Below, in pieces: positions 35,143 through 43,600 of a stretch of 44,855 nucleotides of DNA (its first letter is position 1; every line of letters begins with the position of its first letter). Origin of the DNA: CAJWLW01 sp963580095. GTDB taxonomy: Bacteria > Verrucomicrobiota > Lentisphaeria > JABSQK01 > CAJWLW01. Made by a program: the position numbers and the translations under genes. Under the pieces are notes generated by a model. That model ran no database searches. It saw only the letters and a program-made list of their open reading frames with translations, and was not told the DNA's origin. The stretch spans positions 1 to 44,855 of the forward strand of contig CAUZJQ010000006.1 of assembly GCA_963580095.1 (NCBI GenBank). The letters run 5' to 3'.

Positions 35143-36753
35143 ATGCCGCACTTCAACTATCTAATCGTCACCGCAGCCTGGTTCATCACCTGCTTGACCG
35201 GGGTCGCTGTCGAGGAATACTCGAACGGTCGTGGCGGTGGTTTTTGGAGTGATCCGGCCACCTGGCGATCGGGCGCGGTGCCGGGGCCGGACTCTATCGT
35301 TGTCATCGGGCGCGATGACAACGTGATTTTTGATCGTGATGACGTGGACAGAGTTACCTGCGGTGAGCTGCATATCGACAAGAAGGGCAGGCTGTCGTTC
35401 AAGACCAAGGCCGGCAGCATCCGTGCCTCTTTTGGCGGCGTTGTAGAGTCGTACGGAGCAATCCGCCTCGACGGTACCGCACGCCGTGACGATCGAATCG
35501 AGCTGCGCCTGGTCGGTGGAGACGCAAAGGTACGCAAGCTCAACCTGAGGAAGGGCGGTTCACTCACTGCTGTCGGACGTACGGACACTGCGGACGGCAA
35601 ATCGAACGTGGTGATTTCAGCAGTACGCGATGACCGGAAGATCCAATACATCTCCGCCACTGTAACCGGATGGCGCGGCTCGGGATTGGATATCAAGCGT
35701 GCCCAGGTCATCAATATTACGATCATCGCGCATGGGCTCGACAATACCGGTGCGCAATTCAACGAACGCCTCAATATCACAGAAAGCCTGTTCATCGGCA
35801 ACAGCAACATCAACATGAACGGCTGTGACACCCCGCTGATCCTGAACAACCGATTCGAGCGCCAGTCCGTGCACACATTCTTTGGCGGTGCGGTTCAAAT
35901 GAACGGCTGCAGTCTGCCCGAGATTCGTGGCAACGAAATGATCGGCAAATATCAAATGGGCGTGTTCAGCCTCCAGATGAACGATGGCGCTGTGGTGAAC
36001 AACCTCGTGGACGGGGCCGGGGTCGGCGTGTACTGGGACGGGGGGAATGTCATGATCCAGGACGTGACGATTCGAAACTGCGGCACCGGCGTTCAACTCA
36101 CGGATCGGGCAAAAGGTGCAATCGATGGACTGATCACCGAAAATTGCAAGGAGGCCATCACTTACCTGGGATACATGCAGATAAGCAATTGGACAGTGCG
36201 GAACATGCCGGAGGACGGCCGGGTGCTGGTGTGCAAGCACGGGGCACTGGAGTTGATCAACAGTTCTATTGAACCGGCGCAGGTCGTGCGCGAATCAAAG
36301 TATGAGGTCGTGCACAAAGGCCAACCAGGCTATGATAAGTTAATTAACGACGGCGTGCTGTCGCGGCCGATGATTCAGTGCACGTACTACCTCGTGGCCG
36401 GACTCGAAGGCGACGTGCCGACGGGTGCCAGGATCGAGGTCAAAACTGCAAATCCGGCCCAACCCACAGCCCCGGGAGCGATCGATCCGAATATCCGCAA
36501 TTCACCGGCACCCATACTCAAGAACAACCTGACGCCATTGCCCGGATCGCTGATGGCGCTGATGGTCAACGCCTGGAGAATCGAGACCGATGGAACGATC
36601 AAAGAAGCGCCGACGTATACAGTGTCGGTCCAGGTGCCGGGCGAGCAAGGCAAATTCAAGACGATCAAGTCCGTAAACGTAACCCCAGACAGCAGTTGGT
36701 TTCGAGCCGAACTCAGGGCCAAGACACCGACTGTGCGTTTGTCGCTGCCTTGA
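35143..36753 (+). CDS. exported right-handed beta-helix protein
   Basis: The 536-aa protein has a signal peptide (MPHFNYLIVTAAWFITCLTG). The next 120 residues look like a G8-type cap (GFWSDPATWRSGAVPGPDSI, then VTCGELHIDKKGRLSFKT). From about 190 to 390 come short beta-helix rungs with the N-x-I/F pattern (NITESLFIGNSNINMNGCD, MNGCSLPEIRGNEMIGKY, MIQDVTIRNCGTGVQLTD). The end is a small beta domain. It is probably a polysaccharide-binding or cleaving surface protein; catalytic residues were not identified. Spaced 100 bp from the preceding gene. Confidence 0.75.
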   Translation: MPHFNYLIVTAAWFITCLTGVAVEEYSNGRGGGFWSDPATWRSGAVPGPDSIVVIGRDDNVIFDRDDVDRVTCGELHIDKKGRLSFKTKAGSIRASFGGVVESYGAIRLDGTARRDDRIELRLVGGDAKVRKLNLRKGGSLTAVGRTDTADGKSNVVISAVRDDRKIQYISATVTGWRGSGLDIKRAQVINITIIAHGLDNTGAQFNERLNITESLFIGNSNINMNGCDTPLILNNRFERQSVHTFFGGAVQMNGCSLPEIRGNEMIGKYQMGVFSLQMNDGAVVNNLVDGAGVGVYWDGGNVMIQDVTIRNCGTGVQLTDRAKGAIDGLITENCKEAITYLGYMQISNWTVRNMPEDGRVLVCKHGALELINSSIEPAQVVRESKYEVVHKGQPGYDKLINDGVLSRPMIQCTYYLVAGLEGDVPTGARIEVKTANPAQPTAPGAIDPNIRNSPAPILKNNLTPLPGSLMALMVNAWRIETDGTIKEAPTYTVSVQVPGEQGKFKTIKSVNVTPDSSWFRAELRAKTPTVRLSLP

Positions 36754-36874
36754 TGATCTGTACGCCATGGGATGACCGCCCCCCGCAACGCCAGCGTCGC
36801 GGTGGCACTGACGAATCTGAACGTGTACTGTTTCGACATCACCGGAAGTCATTGCACCCCACCAATAGCCCAAA

Positions 36875-39544
36875 ATGACCGGACCTTACAGGTTAATACT
36901 GGTTACCATTGCCGGCATGGCACTGGCCACGGACTTACTGTCGGCGACGGTTACCAACCTGCCCGCCGCGACGCCCGCGTGGCTGGCGGGCTACAAAATC
37001 CGCTATCCCTTGCACGTCGCCGGTGACCGGACCAAGGCCACGGCCCGCACAATTATGGCGCGTTTGCCGACCGGTGGCTGGGCCCGGGACGACGCCGCCG
37101 AGGTGACGGTGCAGACCGCCGCGGGCGAGATTCTGCCGGTCGCCGTCCTTTCACACGTGTCGAATGGCCACACGCTCATTCAGTTTCCGCGTCGGGGCAA
37201 CGAGGCCTGGTACTGGGCGTACGCCGCTCACCCGAGCGCGACGGCGAAGCACATGCCGCCAGTCCACGAAGGGATGACCGTCGAGGTCCGTGAGTGGGCC
37301 GGCGACAACTTCGAAAGCTGGCCGGCAGTCCGCAACGGGCTGGAAAAGAGCAAGGTCATCGGCTGCCTCCCAGTCGCTGAGATTATTCAGAACGTCAACC
37401 CGGCTCGGCCCTCTGCCCCGTCTGGGCTCACCGTTTCTTATCGCGGCGTTCTGGAGATCAAGAAAACGGGCGTGTACCGCTTTTTCGTCAACAGTGAAGA
37501 CGCGTCATTCCTCTTCATTGACGGCTTCAAAGTCTGTGAGCGTACCGGTTCCAATGTCCCCGTGACCGGTGAGGTATCCATGCAGTCGACGGGATCTAAG
37601 CTGAACCTGGCAGCCGGGCGACACCCCTTTGAGATCCACCAGGTAACCAGCGACAATCCCGGTGCTTCCGGCCGCTGCTACCTGCTATGGACCCAGCCCG
37701 ACACACCAGCCTGGACATATCCTGCGCGGCACCATTACGTCGGCGCCGACTATGGCCGCACCGTGGCAATCGAAACTGCTCCGGGAGTCACGGGCGCCGG
37801 CTTTGTCGCCGGCCTGGACGAAACCCTGGTGACGCCGAGCGGCATGACGCTGAGTATCATGCAGTTCACTGCCCACGGCGTGAATCTGCCCACAGGTGCG
37901 GCGGCGGACCAACTGGTCTGGGATTTCGGTGACGGCACGGAGACGGCCAAAGGACGGAGCCCGACGCACATCTATTTTGATGACGGCGACTACACGGTCA
38001 CCTTGAAATACGGTGACACCCTGCCGCCGTTTCGCCAGACGATACATGTCTGGCCGGCGCCCGGCAATACCAGCCCATTCTCGGCCGCCAAGGCGATCGA
38101 CATCCTCGAGACGACCGATCTGGGGCAGTACAATGCCGAACGGGTCAATCAGCTGTTCGAGTTTCTGCAGCTGTGCGATCAGCCGAACCGCTGGACGCTG
38201 CTCGAGAAGCTGACGGACTTCCTGTTGCAGCAGCACGACCCGGACCTCCAATATCGTTCGCTCTTGTACACGGTGCATATCGAGGCGCTGGCCCAACTCG
38301 GCCGCGAGGCCGACGCCCTGGCTCTGATCGAGCGGGCCATGCCGGAGTTCGAGCGACTGCGGAACGCGCAAGTTTCACTGCAGCTGGCAGCGGCATGGGT
38401 TTATCACCGACAACTCAAAGAGGGAAAGAAGGCTGACGAATGCTATGAAAAGATTCTCGAGGACTATCGCGGTCTCGAGCACCCGTCGCTGCGATTGGCG
38501 GCAATTCGCTGGGGCGACCTGGCTGCCGAGGCCGGTGACCTTCCGGAGGCCGAAGCACGCTACCGCATCGCCGGTGAAGTAGGCGGCGGCGAGTTCGAGG
38601 TGACGTCGCAGGCGAAAGCAATCACCCGCGGTGCACTGCTGCGGATCGCCGAGCAGAAACTGCGCAGCGGCGACATCCGTGAGACCCGTTCACTACTGGA
38701 CAAAATCGAGCTGCACTATCCCCAGCAGAAGCTGGGCGGGTTGTATCGGTTCCTGCGCGCCGAGACGGATCGGATTGCCGGCCGTTACGAAGCCTCGCTG
38801 CGCAGTTACGAAGTGCTTCTGCGGCTTACGCAGTGGGCCGATTTTCACGACAACGCCATGTTCGGGGTAGCAGACTGTTATTATCGGTTGCGTGATTATC
38901 AACGGTCCAGAGCCTGGCTGCGAAAGATCAAAGAGCTTTACCCCAAGTTCTACGAAGCCGAGAATTGCGGCGTCTTTGCAAACGTGGTCCGTGAAACACA
39001 GGAGCGCGTGCGGCGCGGCGCGGCAGATTTTACCGACGGATTCACCAGTTTCGAACCGCCGGACATTGTCGGGGAAACCAAGCAATACGGTGTGGCCCGG
39101 GGCCTTGGGCTCGACGGATCTCACGTCCTGCTGATAGACAGCCTCCCTGCTCACCGGGGTTCTCTGGACTACAGCTTGAATCTGCCGAACCTCAGCAGTG
39201 ATGCCTGGTACTGGGTGGAGATGTGGTACAAGGCAACTCTGGATCACGTGCATCCGTCATCACCGCCGCATATTGTGACGAATATACTTGACAGTGCCGG
39301 TACCGTGCACACGCCTTCCAACAGCGAGAACAGGTTCGATTTCCTCGGTAATTTCGGGCTGTGGCACAAGTATGGGTACCTGCACAAAACACCAATGACC
39401 CAGGATGGCCGTTTCACTGCCAAGATCCACCACTTTACGGGTCTGATGGAGCTCGACGGTCTTTCTATCCGGCGGGTCAGCGACCAGCAATACGATGCCC
39501 TGTTTAACTTTATCGAGGGCCGGAGTGAAGACGGCACGAAGTGA
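36875..39544 (+). CDS. exported PA14-PKD-TPR multidomain protein
   Basis: The 889-aa protein has a signal peptide (MTGPYRLILVTIAGMALATD). The order of domains is: a DUF2341-like beta domain (about 25-125), PA14 (about 150-275, GVYRFFVNSEDASFLFIDGF), PKD (about 310-390, WDFGDGTETAKGRSPTHIYF), TPR-like helical repeats (about 400-710, YRSLLYTVHIEALAQLGREA and FGVADCYYRLRDYQRSRAWL), and a C-terminal jelly-roll (730-880). Mixing sugar-binding PA14, PKD and TPR in one exported chain is uncommon and suggests an organiser of surface or periplasmic complexes. No enzyme motif seen. The 121-bp gap before it has no clear gene. Confidence 0.8.
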   Translation: MTGPYRLILVTIAGMALATDLLSATVTNLPAATPAWLAGYKIRYPLHVAGDRTKATARTIMARLPTGGWARDDAAEVTVQTAAGEILPVAVLSHVSNGHTLIQFPRRGNEAWYWAYAAHPSATAKHMPPVHEGMTVEVREWAGDNFESWPAVRNGLEKSKVIGCLPVAEIIQNVNPARPSAPSGLTVSYRGVLEIKKTGVYRFFVNSEDASFLFIDGFKVCERTGSNVPVTGEVSMQSTGSKLNLAAGRHPFEIHQVTSDNPGASGRCYLLWTQPDTPAWTYPARHHYVGADYGRTVAIETAPGVTGAGFVAGLDETLVTPSGMTLSIMQFTAHGVNLPTGAAADQLVWDFGDGTETAKGRSPTHIYFDDGDYTVTLKYGDTLPPFRQTIHVWPAPGNTSPFSAAKAIDILETTDLGQYNAERVNQLFEFLQLCDQPNRWTLLEKLTDFLLQQHDPDLQYRSLLYTVHIEALAQLGREADALALIERAMPEFERLRNAQVSLQLAAAWVYHRQLKEGKKADECYEKILEDYRGLEHPSLRLAAIRWGDLAAEAGDLPEAEARYRIAGEVGGGEFEVTSQAKAITRGALLRIAEQKLRSGDIRETRSLLDKIELHYPQQKLGGLYRFLRAETDRIAGRYEASLRSYEVLLRLTQWADFHDNAMFGVADCYYRLRDYQRSRAWLRKIKELYPKFYEAENCGVFANVVRETQERVRRGAADFTDGFTSFEPPDIVGETKQYGVARGLGLDGSHVLLIDSLPAHRGSLDYSLNLPNLSSDAWYWVEMWYKATLDHVHPSSPPHIVTNILDSAGTVHTPSNSENRFDFLGNFGLWHKYGYLHKTPMTQDGRFTAKIHHFTGLMELDGLSIRRVSDQQYDALFNFIEGRSEDGTK

Positions 39545-39607
39545 AAAACCTCCCAAAAGTGGCACGTGACAACTGTTGCATTGTCCTGAACCAGGTTCGA
39601 AAATGAG

Positions 39608-41149
39608 ATGAAGATACCCCTGATACTCTCTGTAGCGGTCGCCATGGCATTCGTGCCATCGGTAACGGGACAGAGCCGGCGCGTCAACTTCCCGCCGGCA
39701 AACAGTAAGCCGCCGCCGGCGATGAAGGCGCCACCGAAGACCCAGTCGAGCGGCGAAGACACGGGATTCATTCCCGGCTGGGGACCTGCCATGCGCAAAA
39801 CGCAGGAGCGTTCACCGCCGCCGCCGACAAACCTAACGGTCATGTACAAGATCGAATACGGTACCTCACTGGAATATGTACACCCGGACGGCCGGGTCGA
39901 GATATTCGATCAATGGCGCAGCTACGCGAACGACGGGTCCAATATCATGGCCTCTGTCAATGCCAAGCTGAAGGACGGCAACAATTATCAATATGCCACC
40001 AAACCGCTGTCCAGCCCGGGCTTTGACCCGACCGACATCCCGTTGCTGTTTATGGCCGGCGACTATGATTTCGTGCTGCAGCCCGCAGAGGTCAGTAATC
40101 TGCGGACCTTCCTGGACGGCGGCGGCACAATCCTGTTCAACGCCGCCCGTGGCCGCGACGAGTTTTCCCGTGCGGTTGTTCGAGAGATGCGCAAGGTCTT
40201 CCCGAATAAAGCAATGATGCGGCTGTCGCTGGACCATCCGGTCTTCAATGCGCGGTTTCGGTTGCGCAAGGTCATGACCATGGTCAACGGCGTGCGATTC
40301 ATGCGGCCGCCCGTCGTTTATGCCATGGACATCGGCACACGCAGCGCGGCGATCCTGGCCCCCGACGGCATGGGCGCGGCCTGGAGCAACTCATCATATC
40401 ATGTGGGCGGTAAACACGTCATGGGCGAATCGGCCGTGCGACTCGGCGTCAATATCGTCGCCTATGTCCTTGCCAGCACCGAATACGGGCGTTTTCTGGC
40501 CCAGGATTTTCCGTTGTACGACGGCAGCACCGGCGAGGGGGATGCTGTCCGTTTCGCGCTGGCACGGTATCACGGCAGCTGGAGCATCAACCCGGCGATT
40601 CAAAACAGTGTCTTGCAGGCGCTTTCAGATAACACGGATATAGACGTCGATTATCAGCCGCAGGTCGTGTCACTCGATGATCCGAGAATCGCCGAGTATC
40701 CATTGGTGTTCATGACCGGGCATTATAATTTCCTGCTCAACAAGGCGGAGATCGAGAATCTCACCAGGTACCTGCGGCGCGGCGGTACGCTGGTCGCCAG
40801 TGCCGCGGCGGGATTGAAACCGTTCGATGCCGCCTTCCGTCGTGAGCTGGACAAAGCATTGCCGAAGAATCCGCTGATTAAATTGCCGCCAACACATCCG
40901 GTCTTTACCGGTGGCTGGAATCCAATCAACGCGATAACATATACACCGGCAGCTTTACGGGATCAACCGGACCTCGAGTTTCCGGAATTCTATGGTGCCT
41001 TCATCGACAACCGATTGGCAATTATTTACACCCCGTATGATCTTATGAGCGGCGTTAACCGGGAATCCAATGCCTACGCCAAGGGCGTGAGCAACGATGA
41101 TGCCACACGCATCGTCATCAACCTCATCACCTATGCCTTGAGTAATTGA
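39608..41149 (+). CDS. exported protein with two tandem DUF4159 domains
   Basis: The 513-aa protein has a signal peptide (MKIPLILSVAVAMAFVPSVT) and a proline-rich linker. Two copies of DUF4159 follow: one from about 78 to 295 (IPLLFMAGDYDFVLQPAEVS, LRTFLDGGGTILFNAARG) and one from about 312 to 513 (YPLVFMTGHYNFLLNKAEIE, LTRYLRRGGTLVASAAAG). Both repeat the MxGxYxF-L then F/L-x-x-GGT signature and the HPVF motif, so an internal duplication is evident. DUF4159 has a flavodoxin-like or glutaminase-like fold and is commonly linked to MoxR/VWA clusters. Role unknown. Confidence 0.85.
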   Translation: MKIPLILSVAVAMAFVPSVTGQSRRVNFPPANSKPPPAMKAPPKTQSSGEDTGFIPGWGPAMRKTQERSPPPPTNLTVMYKIEYGTSLEYVHPDGRVEIFDQWRSYANDGSNIMASVNAKLKDGNNYQYATKPLSSPGFDPTDIPLLFMAGDYDFVLQPAEVSNLRTFLDGGGTILFNAARGRDEFSRAVVREMRKVFPNKAMMRLSLDHPVFNARFRLRKVMTMVNGVRFMRPPVVYAMDIGTRSAAILAPDGMGAAWSNSSYHVGGKHVMGESAVRLGVNIVAYVLASTEYGRFLAQDFPLYDGSTGEGDAVRFALARYHGSWSINPAIQNSVLQALSDNTDIDVDYQPQVVSLDDPRIAEYPLVFMTGHYNFLLNKAEIENLTRYLRRGGTLVASAAAGLKPFDAAFRRELDKALPKNPLIKLPPTHPVFTGGWNPINAITYTPAALRDQPDLEFPEFYGAFIDNRLAIIYTPYDLMSGVNRESNAYAKGVSNDDATRIVINLITYALSN

Positions 41150-41163
41150 CTGAGAGCCGGGTG

Positions 41164-41265
41164 TCAGGTTTCAGGTATCAGAAAATCAATCCGAATAACC
41201 ACTGAAACCTGCGCTGACCGAACGCCCGCCCAATGGCGAAGCGACCAACGAAAACGTCAAACCTG
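41164..41265. repeat. 7-nt-phased repeats around GAAACCT/AGGTTTC
   Basis: TCAGGTTTCAGGTATCAG (41164-41181) and the opposite-strand versions CTGAAACCTG (about 41202-41211) and CAAACCTGAAGCTGAAG (about 41259-41275) fill the 130-bp spacer before the FHA-MoxR gene. Confidence 0.5.
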
Positions 41266-41279
41266 AAGCTGAAGCGGAT

Positions 41280-42578
41280 ATGAGCGCACGACTTATAGTT
41301 CTACTCGACGGATCACCCACCCAGACCGTACCAATTGAAGCCGACAAGAAGCTGGTCATCGGCCGCGAAGAAACGGCCGACATTGTCATTTCGGATGACA
41401 TGGTGTCGACCAAGCACGCCGAGGTCGAGCTCGACGGTGACCAGTTGCTCATCCGCGACCTCGGCAGCACCAATCATACATTCTATGACGGGGAACGTAT
41501 CACCACGGCGACGATCAGCGACGGCGAGCGCTTCGTTGTCGGCCAGGTCGACGTACGCTTCGAGACTGATGAAGAAGAGGCGCTCGATATCGAAACCCAG
41601 ATTGAGCAACTGCAGGCGGTCAGCGGACAGTTGCGAACCGAGTTCGCCAAGGTGATTGTCGGCCAGAAAGCGGTGCTCAATGAGTTGCTGATCACCGTGT
41701 TCGCCGGCGGCCACGCGCTGCTCGAAGGCGTACCGGGTCTGGCCAAGACGCTGATCATCAGCACCCTGTCACGGATGCTGTCACTCGACTTCAAGCGTAT
41801 CCAGTTCACGCCGGATCTGATGCCCTCGGATATTACCGGGACAAATGTCATCGAAGAGGATCACACGACGGGCAAGCGCGTGACGGTTTTTGTGGCCGGC
41901 CCGGTTTTTACAAACATCGTGCTGGCTGACGAAATCAACCGCACACCGCCAAAGACCCAGGCGGCACTGCTGCAGGCGATGCAGGAACATGAGGTCAGCG
42001 CCGGCGGTAAGACGTATAAACTCGATGCACCGTTCTTCGTGCTGGCGACCCAGAACCCAATCGACCAGGAGGGCACCTACCCGCTACCGGAGGCGCAGAA
42101 GGACCGATTCCTGATGAACATCCTGATCGGCTATCCTGACCGCGACGAGGAAGAGGGGATTGTCGAGCATACAACCACCAACGAGTCAGTCGACATCGAC
42201 TCGATCTGTGACGGGCGCGCTCTGATCAGGTTCCAGCGACTGATTCGCGACATCCCGGTCTCGAAGCATGTAACCGGCTACGCTGTTGACCTGGTGCGCG
42301 CCACCCGGCCAACGGAATCGGACGCGCTGGAATTTGTCAAGGAGCAGGTAAGCTGGGGTGCCGGGCCGCGCGCCAGTCAGGCCCTGATCCTCTGCGCCAA
42401 ATGCCAGGTCGCTCTGGATGGGCGCATGAACGTGTCCACCGACGATGTGCGGCGTGTGGCGCTGCCGGTGATGCGGCACCGTATCCTTTGCAGCTTCCGC
42501 GCCGAAGCCGAAGGCATCACCACGGATGACATCGTCAGCCGGTTGATCGAGGAAATTCCCGAACGCGCCACCCAGTGA
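41280..42578 (+). CDS. FHA-domain/MoxR AAA+ ATPase fusion
   Basis: The 432-aa protein has two parts. Residues 1-95 are a forkhead-associated domain (VIGREETADIVISDDMVSTK, then H-AEVELDG, LLIRDLGSTNHTFYDG), with the phosphothreonine-binding GR, S/H and N residues in place. Residues about 105-432 are a MoxR ATPase: Walker A LLEGVPGLAKTL (Lys about 157), Walker B VLADEINR (about 214-221), LLQAMQEHEVSAGGKTY, and the sensor strand FFVLATQNPIDQEGTYPLPE. MoxR proteins with DUF58/VWA partners act as chaperone-like ATPases for complex maturation. An N-terminal FHA on MoxR is unusual. It precedes the DUF58 gene with overlap. Confidence 0.92.
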   Translation: MSARLIVLLDGSPTQTVPIEADKKLVIGREETADIVISDDMVSTKHAEVELDGDQLLIRDLGSTNHTFYDGERITTATISDGERFVVGQVDVRFETDEEEALDIETQIEQLQAVSGQLRTEFAKVIVGQKAVLNELLITVFAGGHALLEGVPGLAKTLIISTLSRMLSLDFKRIQFTPDLMPSDITGTNVIEEDHTTGKRVTVFVAGPVFTNIVLADEINRTPPKTQAALLQAMQEHEVSAGGKTYKLDAPFFVLATQNPIDQEGTYPLPEAQKDRFLMNILIGYPDRDEEEGIVEHTTTNESVDIDSICDGRALIRFQRLIRDIPVSKHVTGYAVDLVRATRPTESDALEFVKEQVSWGAGPRASQALILCAKCQVALDGRMNVSTDDVRRVALPVMRHRILCSFRAEAEGITTDDIVSRLIEEIPERATQ

Positions 42579-43600
42579 GGATGTCTCCTCCAAGCCTCTG
42601 GTGGCGGCGCCTCGGACCATCAGCAAGCGGGCTGCTGCAAAAACTGCACAGCGCCTGGACCGCAAAGCGCCAGGCCGCCGGCAGCCCAACTGTGGTGACC
42701 GGGTCTGATCCGCAGCACTACTTCGATCCCGACATCCTGGCCCGGGTCGGGTTCTCGCCCTTGCTTGCCCGGCTGGTCGTCGAAGGGTTTATCAGCGGGC
42801 TGCACAAGAGTCCGTTTCACGGCTTCTCCGTCGAGTTTGTCGATTACCGCGAATACGTCCCCGGCGACGACCTCAAGAACATCGACTGGCCGCTGTTCGC
42901 CCGCACCGACCACTATTACATCAAGCGATTCGAAGACGAGACCAACCTGCGCTGCACGATTCTGCTCGACAACTCCGCGTCGATGGCGTTCGGCACCGGC
43001 GCCCTGACGAAGTGGGATTACAGTTGCTTCCTCGCCAGTTGTCTGGCATATCTGATGCTGAAGCAGCAGGATGCCGTCGGGCTGTCACTGTTCGGCGATA
43101 CTGCCGGCGCACTCGTGCGCCCGCGGGCGCAACGGACACACCTGCAGCAGTTGATGAAGGTCATGATGGATCACGCGCCGACCGGCGGCACCAATATTGC
43201 CGCCAGCCTCGAGTCCGCCATTCACAAGCTCAAACGGCGCGGCCAGGTCGTGGTCATCAGTGACCTGATCGATGACCCTGAGGAGACCCTCAAGGCGCTT
43301 CGTCTCCTGGCCAGCAATCGCCATGATGTGATTGTCTTTCAGATTCAGGATCCCGCCGAGCTCGAGTTTTCGTTTCAGGGCGCGACGCTGTTTCGGGACA
43401 TGGAAACCGACGAAGAACTCGAGATCGATCCGTCGACGGTGCGCACCGCTTACCTCGCGCGCATGCAGGAAGTCAGCGAATTCTACCGCGCCGGCCTGGC
43501 CGAGGTGGAGATCGATCACCACCTGATCAATACCCGCCAGCCTTATCATGAGGCGTTGTCGATCTATCTCGACGGGCGGAGCAAGGTGCACCGGCGATGA
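42575..43600 (+). CDS. DUF58 domain-containing protein
   Basis: The 341-aa cytoplasmic protein begins at a GTG overlapping the ATPase stop (GTGA); an ATG two codons later is the alternative. It shows the DUF58 pattern FHGFSVEFVDYREYVPGDDL, KNIDWPLFARTDHYYIKRFE, then the VWA-like TILLDNSASMAFG with a D-x-S-x-S metal site (DNSAS). DUF58 proteins work with MoxR ATPases. Overlap at both ends points to tight coexpression. Confidence 0.92.
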   Translation: MRMSPPSLWWRRLGPSASGLLQKLHSAWTAKRQAAGSPTVVTGSDPQHYFDPDILARVGFSPLLARLVVEGFISGLHKSPFHGFSVEFVDYREYVPGDDLKNIDWPLFARTDHYYIKRFEDETNLRCTILLDNSASMAFGTGALTKWDYSCFLASCLAYLMLKQQDAVGLSLFGDTAGALVRPRAQRTHLQQLMKVMMDHAPTGGTNIAASLESAIHKLKRRGQVVVISDLIDDPEETLKALRLLASNRHDVIVFQIQDPAELEFSFQGATLFRDMETDEELEIDPSTVRTAYLARMQEVSEFYRAGLAEVEIDHHLINTRQPYHEALSIYLDGRSKVHRR

